Assembly (NCBI GenBank): GCA_900546915.1
Contig: UREY01000002.1
Span: 62,001 to 126,000 of the forward strand
Length of the DNA stretch: 64,000 bases
Direction: 5' to 3'
DNA from: an uncultured Eubacteriales bacterium
GTDB lineage: Bacteria; Bacillota; Clostridia; Oscillospirales; Oscillospiraceae
Part shown: in pieces, positions 34,433-44,129 of the stretch
Layout of the letters: every line of letters starts with the position of its first letter
Position numbering within the stretch: position 1 is the first letter of the stretch
Notes under the pieces: generated by a model
What the model was told of the DNA's origin: nothing
The model's database searches: none
Seen by the model: only the letters and a program-made list of their open reading frames with translations
Position numbers and translations under genes: made by a program

Positions 34433-34891
34433 ATGCAATTGAAAACACCGCGTTTGGTCCTTTCCATTTTGCAATGGCTGGTTTACGGCATCTGTGTGGC
34501 AGACGGCATCTGCATCGTCCGGGACCTGACCTTTTTAGGAAAAATCGGCGGTAATCTCATGACCGGTCTGTTTTTTGTCATCTTGGCGTTGCGCCTATGG
34601 TGTGTCTGGAGGGAAAGAGACCGGCACGGCATGATCCGGCTGCGGAACTACGCGTTGGGCGTACTGTGTCTGTCCCTGCTTTTCCTCACGGTCTGGCTGC
34701 TGCTGTGGAGCAGCAACCGGCTGGTATACGAGGCTGCCCTGTATTTGCTGATCCTTGTATCGGCTCCGCTGCCCTCTTGTTCCGTTTTGTTCCTGCCTGT
34801 GCTGGGCTGGGCCCTTCTCCTGGTCAGCGCGTGGACCGTCAACCGGAAGTGGAAGAGGGAATCCCGTAAAAAGAGGCCCGAACCGCAATAA
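34433..34891 (+). CDS. Small integral membrane protein of unknown function
   Basis: About 152 residues with four hydrophobic segments (LVLSILQWLVYGICVADGI; GLFFVILALRLWCVW; LGVLCLSLLFLTVWLLLW; LYLLILVSAPLPSCSVLFL) and a basic C-terminal tail (KWKRESRKKRPEPQ). No known domain. AAAGGAG precedes it; the ATG is only three bases away, so the TTG at 34439 may be the real start. Divergent from the membrane protein on the other strand. Confidence 0.6.
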   Translation: MQLKTPRLVLSILQWLVYGICVADGICIVRDLTFLGKIGGNLMTGLFFVILALRLWCVWRERDRHGMIRLRNYALGVLCLSLLFLTVWLLLWSSNRLVYEAALYLLILVSAPLPSCSVLFLPVLGWALLLVSAWTVNRKWKRESRKKRPEPQ

Positions 34892-34971
34892 ACCGTTGCC
34901 TTTTGCCGGAGCATTTTGTACAATAAGAACCAATTCGACGCCGTTTCAGACGGCAGACGGGAGCGAAAGAG

Positions 34972-36099
34972 ATGGAAGCAATGACCTTTGTGGTACCATG
35001 CCTGTTCGGCCTGGAGGGGCTGGCAGCGGAGGAGCTGCGGCGGCTGGGACTGGAGCAAGTCCTGGCGGAAAACGGTAGAGTTTTGTTTCAGGGGGGAGCC
35101 GAGGCCATGGCCATGGCCAATCTCTGGCTGCGGACCGGCGAGCGGGTGCTGCTGCGCCTGGCCAGTGGTCCCGCCCGGACCTTTGAGGAGCTGTTTCAGA
35201 CCGTCGCCTCGTCTCCTCTGGAACAGGTGATTCCAAAAGACGGCAAATTCCCGGTAAAGGGACATTGCCTGAACAGCCAACTGCATTCCGTACCGGATTG
35301 CCAGGCAATTGTGAAACGGGCAGCCGCTCAGCGGCTGGGTGAGCAATACGGCTTGACCTGGCTTCCTGAGACAGGCGCTTTGTATCAGCTCCAGTTTTCC
35401 CTGATGCACGACCGGTTCGAGCTGTTTTTGGATACCACCGGTCCCGGACTCCACAAGCGGGGCTACCGGGCCGTGGGCAACGACGCGCCCCTGCGGGAGA
35501 CGCTGGCCGCCGGTATGATCCAGTTGACCAAATACCGGGGGCGGGATTTCTTCTGGGACCCCTTCTGCGGTTCCGGCACCATTCCCATTGAGGCCGCCCT
35601 CATTGCCAAAAACCGGGCGCCCGGGCTTAGCCGCCCATTTGCAGCCGAGCAGTTTGCCTGGATCGACCCCTCCCTCTTTCCCCGGCTTCGCCGGGAGGCC
35701 CCCGACCGGGAATACCGGGGAGACTACCGGATTCTCGGTTCCGACCTGGATTCCAAGTGCGTCAGCCTCTCCATGGCCAACGCCAAAAAGGCCGGCGTCG
35801 GCAAGCTGATCGCATTTCAGCAGGCCGATGCGACCAAGGCCCCCCTCCCGGCCCAGGAGGGCCTTCTGGTGTGCAACCCGCCCTATGGCCAGCGGATGCT
35901 GGAGCAGCGCCAGGCGCAGGCATTGATGCAGCAATTGGGCCGTCATCTGAAATTCGCCGACGGCTGGAAAACCTGCATCATCTCCTCCGAACCGGAATTT
36001 GAGCGCTACTTCGGCCGGCGGGCGGACAAGCGCCGGAAGCTATACAACGGGATGATCCGTTGCGAGTATTACATGTACCTGGGAGGCAGGCGGAGATGA
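34972..36099 (+). CDS. THUMP-domain class I RNA methyltransferase (RlmL N-terminal/YpsC type)
   Basis: 375 residues: an N-terminal ferredoxin-like/THUMP region (VVPCLFGLEGLAAEELRRLG; later FPVKGHCLNSQLHS), then a Rossmann methyltransferase with WDPFCGSGTIPIEAAL (SAM motif I, ~184-199) and the catalytic NPPYGQR near residue 300. This combination is the rRNA guanine-N2 methyltransferase family, probably acting on 23S rRNA. The stop overlaps the start of the lipid-kinase gene (ATGA). Confidence 0.9.
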   Translation: MEAMTFVVPCLFGLEGLAAEELRRLGLEQVLAENGRVLFQGGAEAMAMANLWLRTGERVLLRLASGPARTFEELFQTVASSPLEQVIPKDGKFPVKGHCLNSQLHSVPDCQAIVKRAAAQRLGEQYGLTWLPETGALYQLQFSLMHDRFELFLDTTGPGLHKRGYRAVGNDAPLRETLAAGMIQLTKYRGRDFFWDPFCGSGTIPIEAALIAKNRAPGLSRPFAAEQFAWIDPSLFPRLRREAPDREYRGDYRILGSDLDSKCVSLSMANAKKAGVGKLIAFQQADATKAPLPAQEGLLVCNPPYGQRMLEQRQAQALMQQLGRHLKFADGWKTCIISSEPEFERYFGRRADKRRKLYNGMIRCEYYMYLGGRRR

Positions 36100-37043
36100 G
36101 GCACCTGTTTCTCATAAATCCTGCCGCCGGAAAAAGGGACCGGACCCGGGAATACCAGGCCCGGATTGCAGCCGCCTGCAGCAACCTGGAATATGAAGTG
36201 CTGGTCTCTCAAAAGCCCGGCGATCTCACCGCCTGGTCCAGGCGGGCTGCAGCCTCCGGAGAGGAGCTTCGCCTCTATGCCTGCGGCGGGGACGGGACGC
36301 TCAACGAGGTGGTCAACGGCATCGCCGGGTTTTCCAATGCCGCAGTGACCCATTTTCCCGGCGGCTCTGGAAACGACTTCATTAAAATTTTCAACGATCC
36401 CGCCTTATTTTCAAATCTGCACGCTCTGCTGGACCCTAAGGAGACAGAATTTGATCTGATATCCTGCAATGCCGACTATGCCATCAACGTCTGTTCCCTG
36501 GGCCTGGACGCCCGCATCGGCACGGAAATCGCCCGGTACAAGCGGCTCCCCCTGGTCACGGGAACCGGCGCGTACGCGCTCTCCGCCCTGGTCAACGTCG
36601 TACGGGGTATCCACCGGCCCTACCGCGTCACCTGGGACGGGGAAAGCCTGGACGGGGAGCTCACCATGATTTTTGCGGGAAACGGACGCTGGTACGGAGG
36701 CGGCTTCCACCCGGTTCCGGAGGCCGACCCCTGCGACGGCCTGCTGGACGTGCTGCTGGTGCAGCCGGTCTCCCGTCTCCAGGTGGCCGCCATCATCGGG
36801 AAATACAAGCGGGGCCGGTATGCCGACTACCCGGAGCTCATTCGCCATATCCGCACCAAATCCCTGGAGATACAATGTCCCACACCGTCTGCAGTCAATT
36901 TGGACGGTGAGCTTCGCATGGCGCAGCAGATTCGGATTCAAGTGGCCAAAGAGCGTATCCGCTTTTTCTACCCCAAAGCCCTCACCTGGAATCTCCTGCC
37001 GGACGGCTGTGCGGCCGTCCCATCCGGAGAAGCAGGACTCTGA
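36096..37043 (+). CDS. Diacylglycerol/sphingosine kinase-like lipid kinase (YegS/DagK family)
   Basis: 315 residues. LINPAAGKRDRTREY opens the catalytic domain, ACGGDGTLNEVVNGIA is the nucleotide-binding GGDGT motif at ~66-80, and HFPGGSGNDFIK follows. The C-terminal half has FAGNGRWYGGGFHPVPEADPCDG, then NLDGEL. This matches DagK/YegS/BmrU proteins that phosphorylate lipid substrates at the membrane. Start chosen at GGCGGAG-ATG, overlapping the methyltransferase stop by four bases. Confidence 0.9.
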   Translation: MRHLFLINPAAGKRDRTREYQARIAAACSNLEYEVLVSQKPGDLTAWSRRAAASGEELRLYACGGDGTLNEVVNGIAGFSNAAVTHFPGGSGNDFIKIFNDPALFSNLHALLDPKETEFDLISCNADYAINVCSLGLDARIGTEIARYKRLPLVTGTGAYALSALVNVVRGIHRPYRVTWDGESLDGELTMIFAGNGRWYGGGFHPVPEADPCDGLLDVLLVQPVSRLQVAAIIGKYKRGRYADYPELIRHIRTKSLEIQCPTPSAVNLDGELRMAQQIRIQVAKERIRFFYPKALTWNLLPDGCAAVPSGEAGL

Positions 37044-37068
37044 CCGGCGGAGGCCTCCGCCGGTTTTG
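37043..37068 (+). terminator. Terminator after the lipid kinase
   Basis: ACCGGCGGAGG and CCTCCGCCGG back to back followed by TTTTG. Confidence 0.65.
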
Positions 37069-37179
37069 TCATGGGAGGATTTTCCGGCTGTGCACGTATT
37101 GTCCACACCCGGAGCGGGGATACTAGGAAGACCGTGCCATTGTTCATAAAATTTTAACGGAAAAACATGGAATTTCCTC

Positions 37180-37208
37180 TTGCATTTTGCTTACGGTTGC
37201 GCTATGAT
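37180..37208 (+). promoter_or_regulatory. groESL promoter
   Basis: TTGCAT and TATGAT with a 17-base spacer, immediately before the CIRCE operator. Confidence 0.8.
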
Positions 37209-37215
37209 ATGGGCG

Positions 37216-37242
37216 TTAGCACTCAAGAGAAAAGAGTGCTAA
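37216..37242. promoter_or_regulatory. CIRCE operator (HrcA binding site)
   Basis: TTAGCACTC, nine bases, GAGTGCTAA: an exact CIRCE element at the transcription start. HrcA, encoded elsewhere, would repress until heat stress. Confidence 0.97.
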
Positions 37243-37316
37243 CCCGACAAATTCTGTATACCGCCGCGGCGGGGTTCCGCCCTGCCGCAATTCAATACTT
37301 TTGGAGGTAATCAATT

Positions 37317-39241
<1,925 letters not shown>

Positions 39242-39264
39242 TCTCTCTTTTGCAGTGCTTTTTC

Positions 39265-39297
39265 CCCGCCGGAGCTTTCGCTCCGGCGGGCCTTTTT
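39265..39297 (+). terminator. Intrinsic terminator after groEL
   Basis: CCCGCCGGAGC, TTTC, GCTCCGGCGGG followed by CCTTTTT. Confidence 0.9.
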
Positions 39298-39330
39298 GAG
39301 CCTGCCGACAGACACCCAACTAAACTAAAA

Positions 39331-39362
39331 TGTACCCCTGTGTGCTCGCACACAGGGGTACA
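39331..39362 (-). terminator. Terminator of the rpiB transcript
   Basis: Perfect 14-bp arms TGTACCCCTGTGTG and CACACAGGGGTACA; on the minus strand followed by TTTTAG. It lies 30 bases past the rpiB stop and separates two convergent transcripts. Confidence 0.7.
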
Positions 39363-39392
39363 GGATTTTATCGGGATTATATGGGATTTGCA

Positions 39393-39827
39393 CTATTCCA
39401 AATCCATCAATTTATGAACACGGCGGGCGTGGCGGCCGCCTTCAAACTCCGTCGTAAGCCAGACATCCACCAGCTCCAGCGCCAGCTTTTCCCCCACCAC
39501 GCCGGCGCCTAAGGCCATCATATTGGTGTCATTGTGCTGCCGAGTGAGGCGGGCGCTCATCAGATCGGACAACAGCGCGCAACGAATTCCCCGAACCTTA
39601 TTGGCCGCAATGCATACGCCAATTCCCGTCGTGCAGATGACAATGCCCCGATCGCAAGCGCCCCGGGCCACCGCTTGCGCCGCAGGCGCTGCAAAATCGG
39701 GATAGTCGCAGCTCTCCTGGGAATCTGTACCGAAGTCCTCCACCTGATGTCCCAATGCCTCCAAATGCTCTCTCACCGCCCGTTTTAGGGTGAGGCCACC
39801 GTGATCACACGCCAGGGAAATTTTCAT
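39393..39827 (-). CDS. rpiB: Ribose-5-phosphate isomerase B
   Basis: Interconverts ribose 5-phosphate and ribulose 5-phosphate, linking the pentose phosphate route to PRPP. 144 residues with ACDHGGLTLK at the N-terminus (Asp/His of the substrate site), CTTGIGVCIAANKVRGIRCAL with the catalytic Cys near residue 65, and HNDTNMMALGA. The ATG was preferred over a TTG two codons upstream because AGGAGG is eight bases away. A related LacA/B sugar isomerase is less likely because of the CTTGIG motif. Confidence 0.93.
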   Translation of the reverse strand: MKISLACDHGGLTLKRAVREHLEALGHQVEDFGTDSQESCDYPDFAAPAAQAVARGACDRGIVICTTGIGVCIAANKVRGIRCALLSDLMSARLTRQHNDTNMMALGAGVVGEKLALELVDVWLTTEFEGGRHARRVHKLMDLE

Positions 39828-39850
39828 CTTCAAATCCTCCTGTATTTGTA

Positions 39851-40552
39851 TTACGTGATAACAAATCCGCCGTTGACCGCCAGAATTTGTCCTGTGATAA
39901 AGTCCGCATCCGCCAAATAAATCATGGCGCCCACTACATCCTCCGGTTTCCCATTTCTCCCCAGAGGCGTCTCCTCCCGTAAAGATTCCAAAATCTCCGG
40001 CGCCACCTGGGCAGTCATATCCGTTAAAATGACGCCGGGAGCAATTGCGTTCACCCGAATCCCGGAGGGGCCCAGCTCCTTGGCCAAAGCCTTGGTCAGC
40101 GCCAAAAGCGCTCCCTTGGAAGCCGAGTACGCCACCTCACAGGAGGCCCCTACCTGTCCCCACATACTGGACACATTGATGATACAGCCCCGATGCTTTT
40201 GCAAAAAAAGATGGGTTGCCGCATTGGCGCATAGGTATGCTCCTTTGACATTCACGTCAAAAATCCGGTCCCAAACCTCCGGCGGCGTTTGGGCCAAGAG
40301 ACCATAGTGGCAAATGCCCGCATTGTTGATCAGCACATCCAGCTCTTTCAGTCCGGCAAACGCTTGGGCCACAGCGGCAGCCTGGGAAACGTCCACGCAA
40401 ACGGCAGTCGCTCCCGTCTCCTCTGCAATCCGCCGGGCCGACTCGTGATTTTTCTCATAAAAAAAGGTAACCCGGTCTCCCCGGGCAGCAAATGCGCGAA
40501 CTGCAGCCGCGCCGATTCCCCGGGAGCCGCCGGTGATCAAAACAGATGCCAT
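39851..40552 (-). CDS. Short-chain dehydrogenase, FabG-like (3-oxoacyl-ACP reductase family)
   Basis: 233-residue NAD(P)-dependent SDR: TGGSRGIG cofactor loop at residue 7, NNAGICHYG, catalytic Ser in VSSMWGQVG, the YSASK catalytic Tyr/Lys at ~150, and IAPGVILTDM; the C-terminus FITGQILAVNGG is FabG-like. It stands alone between rpiB and the S1-protein operon, far from other fatty-acid genes, so it may be a YmfI/ElmI-type accessory reductase rather than the main FabG. Confidence 0.88.
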   Translation of the reverse strand: MASVLITGGSRGIGAAAVRAFAARGDRVTFFYEKNHESARRIAEETGATAVCVDVSQAAAVAQAFAGLKELDVLINNAGICHYGLLAQTPPEVWDRIFDVNVKGAYLCANAATHLFLQKHRGCIINVSSMWGQVGASCEVAYSASKGALLALTKALAKELGPSGIRVNAIAPGVILTDMTAQVAPEILESLREETPLGRNGKPEDVVGAMIYLADADFITGQILAVNGGFVIT

Positions 40553-40601
40553 AGGCGTCTACTCCTTTTGTCAGGCTACGCCTCTTTCCAGACGCGATTT
40601 G

Positions 40602-40630
40602 AAAAAACAGGGGACCACGTGGGTCCCCTG
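40602..40630 (-). terminator. Terminator of the lspA-to-S1 operon
   Basis: Minus-strand CAGGGGACC, CACGT, GGTCCCCTG followed by six T, 16 bases past the S1-protein stop. Confidence 0.9.
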
Positions 40631-40645
40631 TGCGGTTGTTCCTCA

Positions 40646-41104
40646 TCACCGGCGCCGGTTTTTGGTGCGGTGATCCGTATACTGCCGCAGGGAGGAAATT
40701 TTACTGTCGGACTCAGACATGAACTGCTTCAGCCGCTCTTCAAAAATCTGATCCGAGGATTTGGCTACCGTAGCCTGTGTGGGCGTAGGCGTACCGGTGC
40801 GGGCATTTCCCTGCCGGGCCGCCCGGGGGCGGTCATTTCCACCTCGCTGCCGGCTGGAAACCGCCGGTTTGGGCTCCAACCGCTTCATGGATAGGTTGAT
40901 TTTCCCCGCCGGGTCTAAGGCAATGATCATAACCTTAACTTCCTGCCCCTCCGTCAGATACTGACGGATATCGCTGACATAGGCATTGGCCACTTCAGAG
41001 ATATGTACCATGCCTGTCTTATTCTCCGGCAAGGCGATAAACGCGCCGAAGTTGGTGATGCTTTTTACCTTACCTTCGATGATGGCTCCAACTGTCAAAT
41101 CCAT
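40646..41104 (-). CDS. S1-domain RNA-binding protein (YabR-like)
   Basis: 152 residues: one S1 domain at ~1-75 (VGAIIEGKVKSITNFGAFIAL, MVHISEVANAYV, VKVMIIALDPAGKINLS), then a basic, low-complexity linker (RQRGGNDRPRAARQG) and a C-terminal DQIFEERLKQFM helix of the type found in YabR/general-stress protein 13. The last gene after yabP-yabQ-divIC, which is the normal gene order in spore formers. RNA target unknown. Confidence 0.88.
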   Translation of the reverse strand: MDLTVGAIIEGKVKSITNFGAFIALPENKTGMVHISEVANAYVSDIRQYLTEGQEVKVMIIALDPAGKINLSMKRLEPKPAVSSRQRGGNDRPRAARQGNARTGTPTPTQATVAKSSDQIFEERLKQFMSESDSKISSLRQYTDHRTKNRRR

Positions 41105-41158
41105 ACTGTGAAATTAGTCCTCCTCAAAAATACAGACGCTGGCTTCCAGGCCCGCAAT

Positions 41159-41449
41159 TTATTCTCCCACATCAGAAAAAATAATTTCCCCATTTCCCAC
41201 CAGACCCAGCTTATCCCGGGCGATTTTCTTTACGCTTTCGTCGGAATCCAGTCCCTCGATGTCGGCCTGAAGGCTCTGATTTTCCTGCTGCAGCGCGGAT
41301 GCCTGATTGACCAACTCCTGGTACTGCTCCTGATTGGTCCGGATTTGATTCCGCTGAGATACCAGGATAACAGTAGCGGATACCACCACCAACAGAACGA
41401 CCACCTTGGTCAGCAGGGAAGATCTGCGGAATTTCACGGGTAATTTCAT
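41159..41449 (-). CDS. divIC: Septum formation initiator DivIC/FtsB family
   Basis: 96-residue bitopic division protein: short basic cytoplasmic start (MKLPVKFRRSS), one transmembrane helix (LLTKVVVLLVVVSATVILV), then a coiled coil (NQIRTNQEQYQELVNQASALQQ) and the C-terminal KIARDKLGLVGNGEIIF typical of DivIC/FtsB. It would bridge FtsL and FtsQ/DivIB at the septum. The start follows GGAGGG. The upstream yabQ frame runs on through most of this gene in another phase. Confidence 0.9.
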   Translation of the reverse strand: MKLPVKFRRSSLLTKVVVLLVVVSATVILVSQRNQIRTNQEQYQELVNQASALQQENQSLQADIEGLDSDESVKKIARDKLGLVGNGEIIFSDVGE

Positions 41450-41912
41450 ATTGTTTCCCTCCAGAGTGGGCGCCACGGCGACGTTCGCGGCGTCTATTAC
41501 CGATTATTTTAACCCATTTGCGCCCAATTGAAAAGAGAAATTTTAAGAATTTTTTGATTTTTTTCAACAGAGCACCAAGCGGCCACCAGATTATCTTCCA
41601 TATCCTTCCAATTAGACGCCAAAACCAGCGAAATGCCCGCCGCAAAGGACTCGATACCGTCACACCGTACACGCCTGCCCCAGCGCCCAGGCCCAAAAGC
41701 TGAAACAGCTGCAAACGGCCATGACACAGAGCCAGGCCCAAATACGCCAGCGTCCATACCGCGAAAGCCAAAAAAAGTAAATCTGCGGGAACGGTAGCCC
41801 GGGGACACAGCCGTCGCAGCTCCCGCAGAAAGTCATAAAGCAAAGCCAAGCCGGCGCCCAGGCCCAAGGCCCACACAAACCACAGCGCCTGCTCCGCAAC
41901 CGCCGGGGCCAT
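41211..41912 (-). CDS. yabQ: Spore cortex protein YabQ, with an anomalous run-on C-terminus
   Basis: Membrane protein needed for spore cortex formation in Bacillus. Residues 1-~130 are typical: several hydrophobic segments (ALWFVWALGLGAGLALLYDFLR; LLFLAFAVWTLAYLGL; FQLLGLGAGAGVYG), the arginine-rich loop RRAFRWFWRLIG and the lysine-rich KKIKKFLKFLF. After RERRRGAHSGG the frame continues for ~79 residues over divIC in a different phase, giving an unlikely low-complexity tail. A TAA TAG pair at 41494-41499 sits in another frame, so a one-base loss near 41505 may have removed the normal end. The ATG overlaps the yabP stop (ATGA). Confidence 0.75.
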   Translation of the reverse strand: MAPAVAEQALWFVWALGLGAGLALLYDFLRELRRLCPRATVPADLLFLAFAVWTLAYLGLALCHGRLQLFQLLGLGAGAGVYGVTVSSPLRRAFRWFWRLIGRIWKIIWWPLGALLKKIKKFLKFLFSIGRKWVKIIGNRRRERRRGAHSGGKQYEITREIPQIFPADQGGRSVGGGIRYCYPGISAESNPDQSGAVPGVGQSGIRAAAGKSEPSGRHRGTGFRRKRKENRPG

Positions 41913-42193
41913 CAGCCAAACAGGCGGGAGAAAAATCCCCCTTCCCGCCGGGGCTCCTCATAAATCAGTGCTGTAATTGTGCCGTCCACCGCCACCTGCC
42001 CGCCGTCCAGGGACAGCGTCTTCAGGTGCAGATCCTGACCCCGTACCAATAAAGTTCCCCGGGCAGTACGGAGCACCACAGCGTTTTCCTCGAAACTCAC
42101 AACCTCCACAACACCGGAAACTGCCAGCTTCTTCCGTTCCTCTAAACTCAGCTTATGGGGCTGCTGCAGCCCCTTGTCCTCCCCTTGTGCCAT
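41912..42193 (-). CDS. yabP: Sporulation protein YabP
   Basis: 93-residue YabP/YqfC-family protein: HKLSLEERKKLAVSGVVEVVSFEENAVVLRTARGTLLVRG is the family core (beta-rich, membrane-targeting in spore cortex assembly), followed by GGQVAVDGTITALIY and a short tail ending FFSRLFG. The start follows AGGAGG; a long frame upstream is a shadow. It forms the canonical yabP-yabQ-divIC-yabR cluster. Confidence 0.92.
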   Translation of the reverse strand: MAQGEDKGLQQPHKLSLEERKKLAVSGVVEVVSFEENAVVLRTARGTLLVRGQDLHLKTLSLDGGQVAVDGTITALIYEEPRREGGFFSRLFG

Positions 42194-42258
42194 CTGCCAC
42201 GCCTCCTGTCTGGTTTGTTTCCAGTGTATGCCGGGCAGAGGCGAGGTAGACGTGAAAT

Positions 42259-43164
42259 TTAGCCGTCTGTTTCCTTCAGTCGATCCAACACCTTTTGGAA
42301 ATACGGCGGCAAGGGCGCCGTCACGATCACCGGCAGCCCGGTTCTGGGGTGGCAAAAGCAGAGCGTGGTGGCGTGCAGGCATTGAGATTCCTGCCCCAGC
42401 TCCGGTTTCTTCCGGCCGTACACACCGTCTCCCAGGATTGGATGGCCGATATATGCCATGTGCACGCGAATTTGATGGGTCCTGCCTGTCTCCAGACGGC
42501 AGCGGACATGCGTGTATCCCCGGTACCGGGCAACCACCTCCCAGTGGGTTACCGCAGACCGGCCCTGGTCCGTCACTGCCATTCGCTTCCGGTCCGAAGG
42601 ATGGCGGCCAATGGGCGCATCCACGGTTCCCCGGTCCTCCTTCAGATTTCCGCAAACGATAGCCTCATAGGTTCTGGCCAAGGTATGGTCCTTCAATTGG
42701 CTGGCCAAAACCGTATGGGCCAAGTCGTTTTTCGCCACCACAATAAGGCCCGAGGTGTCCTTATCAATACGATGGACAATGCCCGGCCGCAGAACGCCGT
42801 TGATGCCGGACAAAGACGCGCCCCGGGCATACAACAGTCCATTGACCAGGGTATCGCTCCAATGCCCCGCAGCAGGATGTACCACCAAGCCCTTGGGCTT
42901 GTTGATGACCAAAATATCCTCATCCTCGTAGGCGATCTCCAAATCCATCGGAGTCGGAGAAATCTGCAGCGGCTCCGGCTCCGGGCAGTCCACCTGGATC
43001 ACATCCCCCACTCGGGTTCGATAATTCTTCTTCACCGGTTTCCCGTTGCAGGTGACACACCCGGTTGCAAGAAGATTTTGCGCTCCGCTCCGGCTCAAAC
43101 CGGGCACCATCTGGGACAGGAACTGGTCGATTCTCAGTCCCTCCGCCTCACACATCAGAGTCAT
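42259..43164 (-). CDS. rluD: RluA-family 23S rRNA pseudouridine synthase (RluD-like)
   Basis: 301 residues: N-terminal S4 domain (RIDQFLSQMVPGLSRSGAQNLL), then the synthase with HRIDKDTSGLIVVAKN, carrying the catalytic Asp, and the LETGRTHQIRVHM motif. The domain pair is that of RluD/YlyB. It follows lspA, whose end overlaps this start by 17 bases, an arrangement seen in many Firmicutes. A second RluA paralogue lies at 46.8-47.6 kb. Confidence 0.94.
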   Translation of the reverse strand: MTLMCEAEGLRIDQFLSQMVPGLSRSGAQNLLATGCVTCNGKPVKKNYRTRVGDVIQVDCPEPEPLQISPTPMDLEIAYEDEDILVINKPKGLVVHPAAGHWSDTLVNGLLYARGASLSGINGVLRPGIVHRIDKDTSGLIVVAKNDLAHTVLASQLKDHTLARTYEAIVCGNLKEDRGTVDAPIGRHPSDRKRMAVTDQGRSAVTHWEVVARYRGYTHVRCRLETGRTHQIRVHMAYIGHPILGDGVYGRKKPELGQESQCLHATTLCFCHPRTGLPVIVTAPLPPYFQKVLDRLKETDG

Positions 43165-43651
43165 GACGTTTCTCCATCTTCTTATCGTCCCGCCAGAAGC
43201 TCCGGTTCCAAAATGCCAAATGCACCAGCAAGCCGATGGCGCCGCAGGTAATGAAGCAATCGGCCACGTTGAACACCGGAAACTGAATGAAATCCGTTGC
43301 GAACAGATCTACCACATAGCCCCGGAACACGCGGTCGATGATATTGCCCAAGCCGCCCCCCAGCGCCGCCGCCAGGCACCACAGCTCAAACCGGGAAAAA
43401 GGCAGGACCTTTTTATGCATGCCCCAAATCAGCAATGCCACAAATACGACAAATACAACAATAAACAGCCATCGCTGCCCCTCAAAAACGGAAAAGGCCG
43501 CGCCGTAATTTTGTACATAAGTCAAATGCAGGACCCCATCCCAAAGGGGAACAAAACCGCCGTATGGAATATGTTTGACCACAAAGTACTTGCTGATCTG
43601 ATCTGCCACTGCAATGAGCAGGGCAAACAGCCCCAAGGGAATATAGCTCAT
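43148..43651 (-). CDS. lspA: Lipoprotein signal peptidase (signal peptidase II)
   Basis: Aspartyl membrane protease that cuts prolipoproteins before the lipidated Cys. 167 residues, four transmembrane helices, with the catalytic aspartates in GNIIDRVFRGYVVD and FNVADCFIT; VQNYGAAFSVF is a further family motif. The C-terminal tail is basic and hydrophilic. Start at MSYIP after AAAGGGCGG. Several lipoproteins in this window (ApbE, the DUF3048 protein) would be its substrates. Confidence 0.95.
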   Translation of the reverse strand: MSYIPLGLFALLIAVADQISKYFVVKHIPYGGFVPLWDGVLHLTYVQNYGAAFSVFEGQRWLFIVVFVVFVALLIWGMHKKVLPFSRFELWCLAAALGGGLGNIIDRVFRGYVVDLFATDFIQFPVFNVADCFITCGAIGLLVHLAFWNRSFWRDDKKMEKRHDSDV

Positions 43652-43714
43652 ACAAAGCCGCCCTTTCTGTCGTAAGATTAATTTATTCTCCACCAGACCG
43701 GCAGAATTAACGAT

Positions 43715-43743
43715 ATCTTACCACTCTTCCTTCCAAAAGTCAA
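43715..43743 (-). promoter_or_regulatory. Promoter of the lspA operon
   Basis: Minus-strand TTGACT and TAAGAT with a 17-base spacer, 63 bases before the lspA start. Confidence 0.65.
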
Positions 43744-43778
43744 AGAAAACTGCACAGTTTCTCCCTTTACACTCCACC

Positions 43779-44129
43779 TCAACCGGATATGGCATCCATT
43801 TCGCCCGACTGGGAAAACTGCACCACCAACCGGTGCGGCAAGCAAATGATCGGTCGCCCCCCATTTTGCCAACCGGCTTGCATGCATTCGCCATTGGGAC
43901 AATCCGCCTGCGTCACGGCAATTTTGCCCTGTGACACCGTCACGGTATTGGTCCCGTACCGGCTTTCCACCAGGATGCTCTGATCTTCAGCCAGGGACAC
44001 GCGGCATACCAATTCGCCGTCGGACCAGATTTCCGCAAAGCGGGCCTCAGCCGGTGGACGGAGCAGAAACAGCAGTCCTGCCAAAAGCAGGCCTCCCAGC
44101 AGGAGAATCCAGGTCCGGGTTTTGATCAT
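43779..44129 (-). CDS. NusG domain II-containing exported protein
   Basis: 116 residues: one N-terminal membrane anchor or signal (WILLLGGLLLAGLLFLL) followed by an extracytoplasmic beta-rich NusG-II-like domain ending ADCPNGECMQAGWQNGGRPIICLPHRLVV, with the paired Cys motif CPNxxC and a later Cys. This small family is regularly found beside apbE, and here the two genes overlap by four bases. The role is unknown; a link to flavin-linked electron transfer is inferred from the neighbour. Confidence 0.8.
   Translation of the reverse strand: MIKTRTWILLLGGLLLAGLLFLLRPPAEARFAEIWSDGELVCRVSLAEDQSILVESRYGTNTVTVSQGKIAVTQADCPNGECMQAGWQNGGRPIICLPHRLVVQFSQSGEMDAISG

Noticed and set aside
39331..39362. 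Perfect palindrome considered as a mobile-element end or CRISPR-like repeat
   Set aside because: Single copy, positioned at the end of the rpiB transcript and followed by T residues on that strand, so a terminator explains it.
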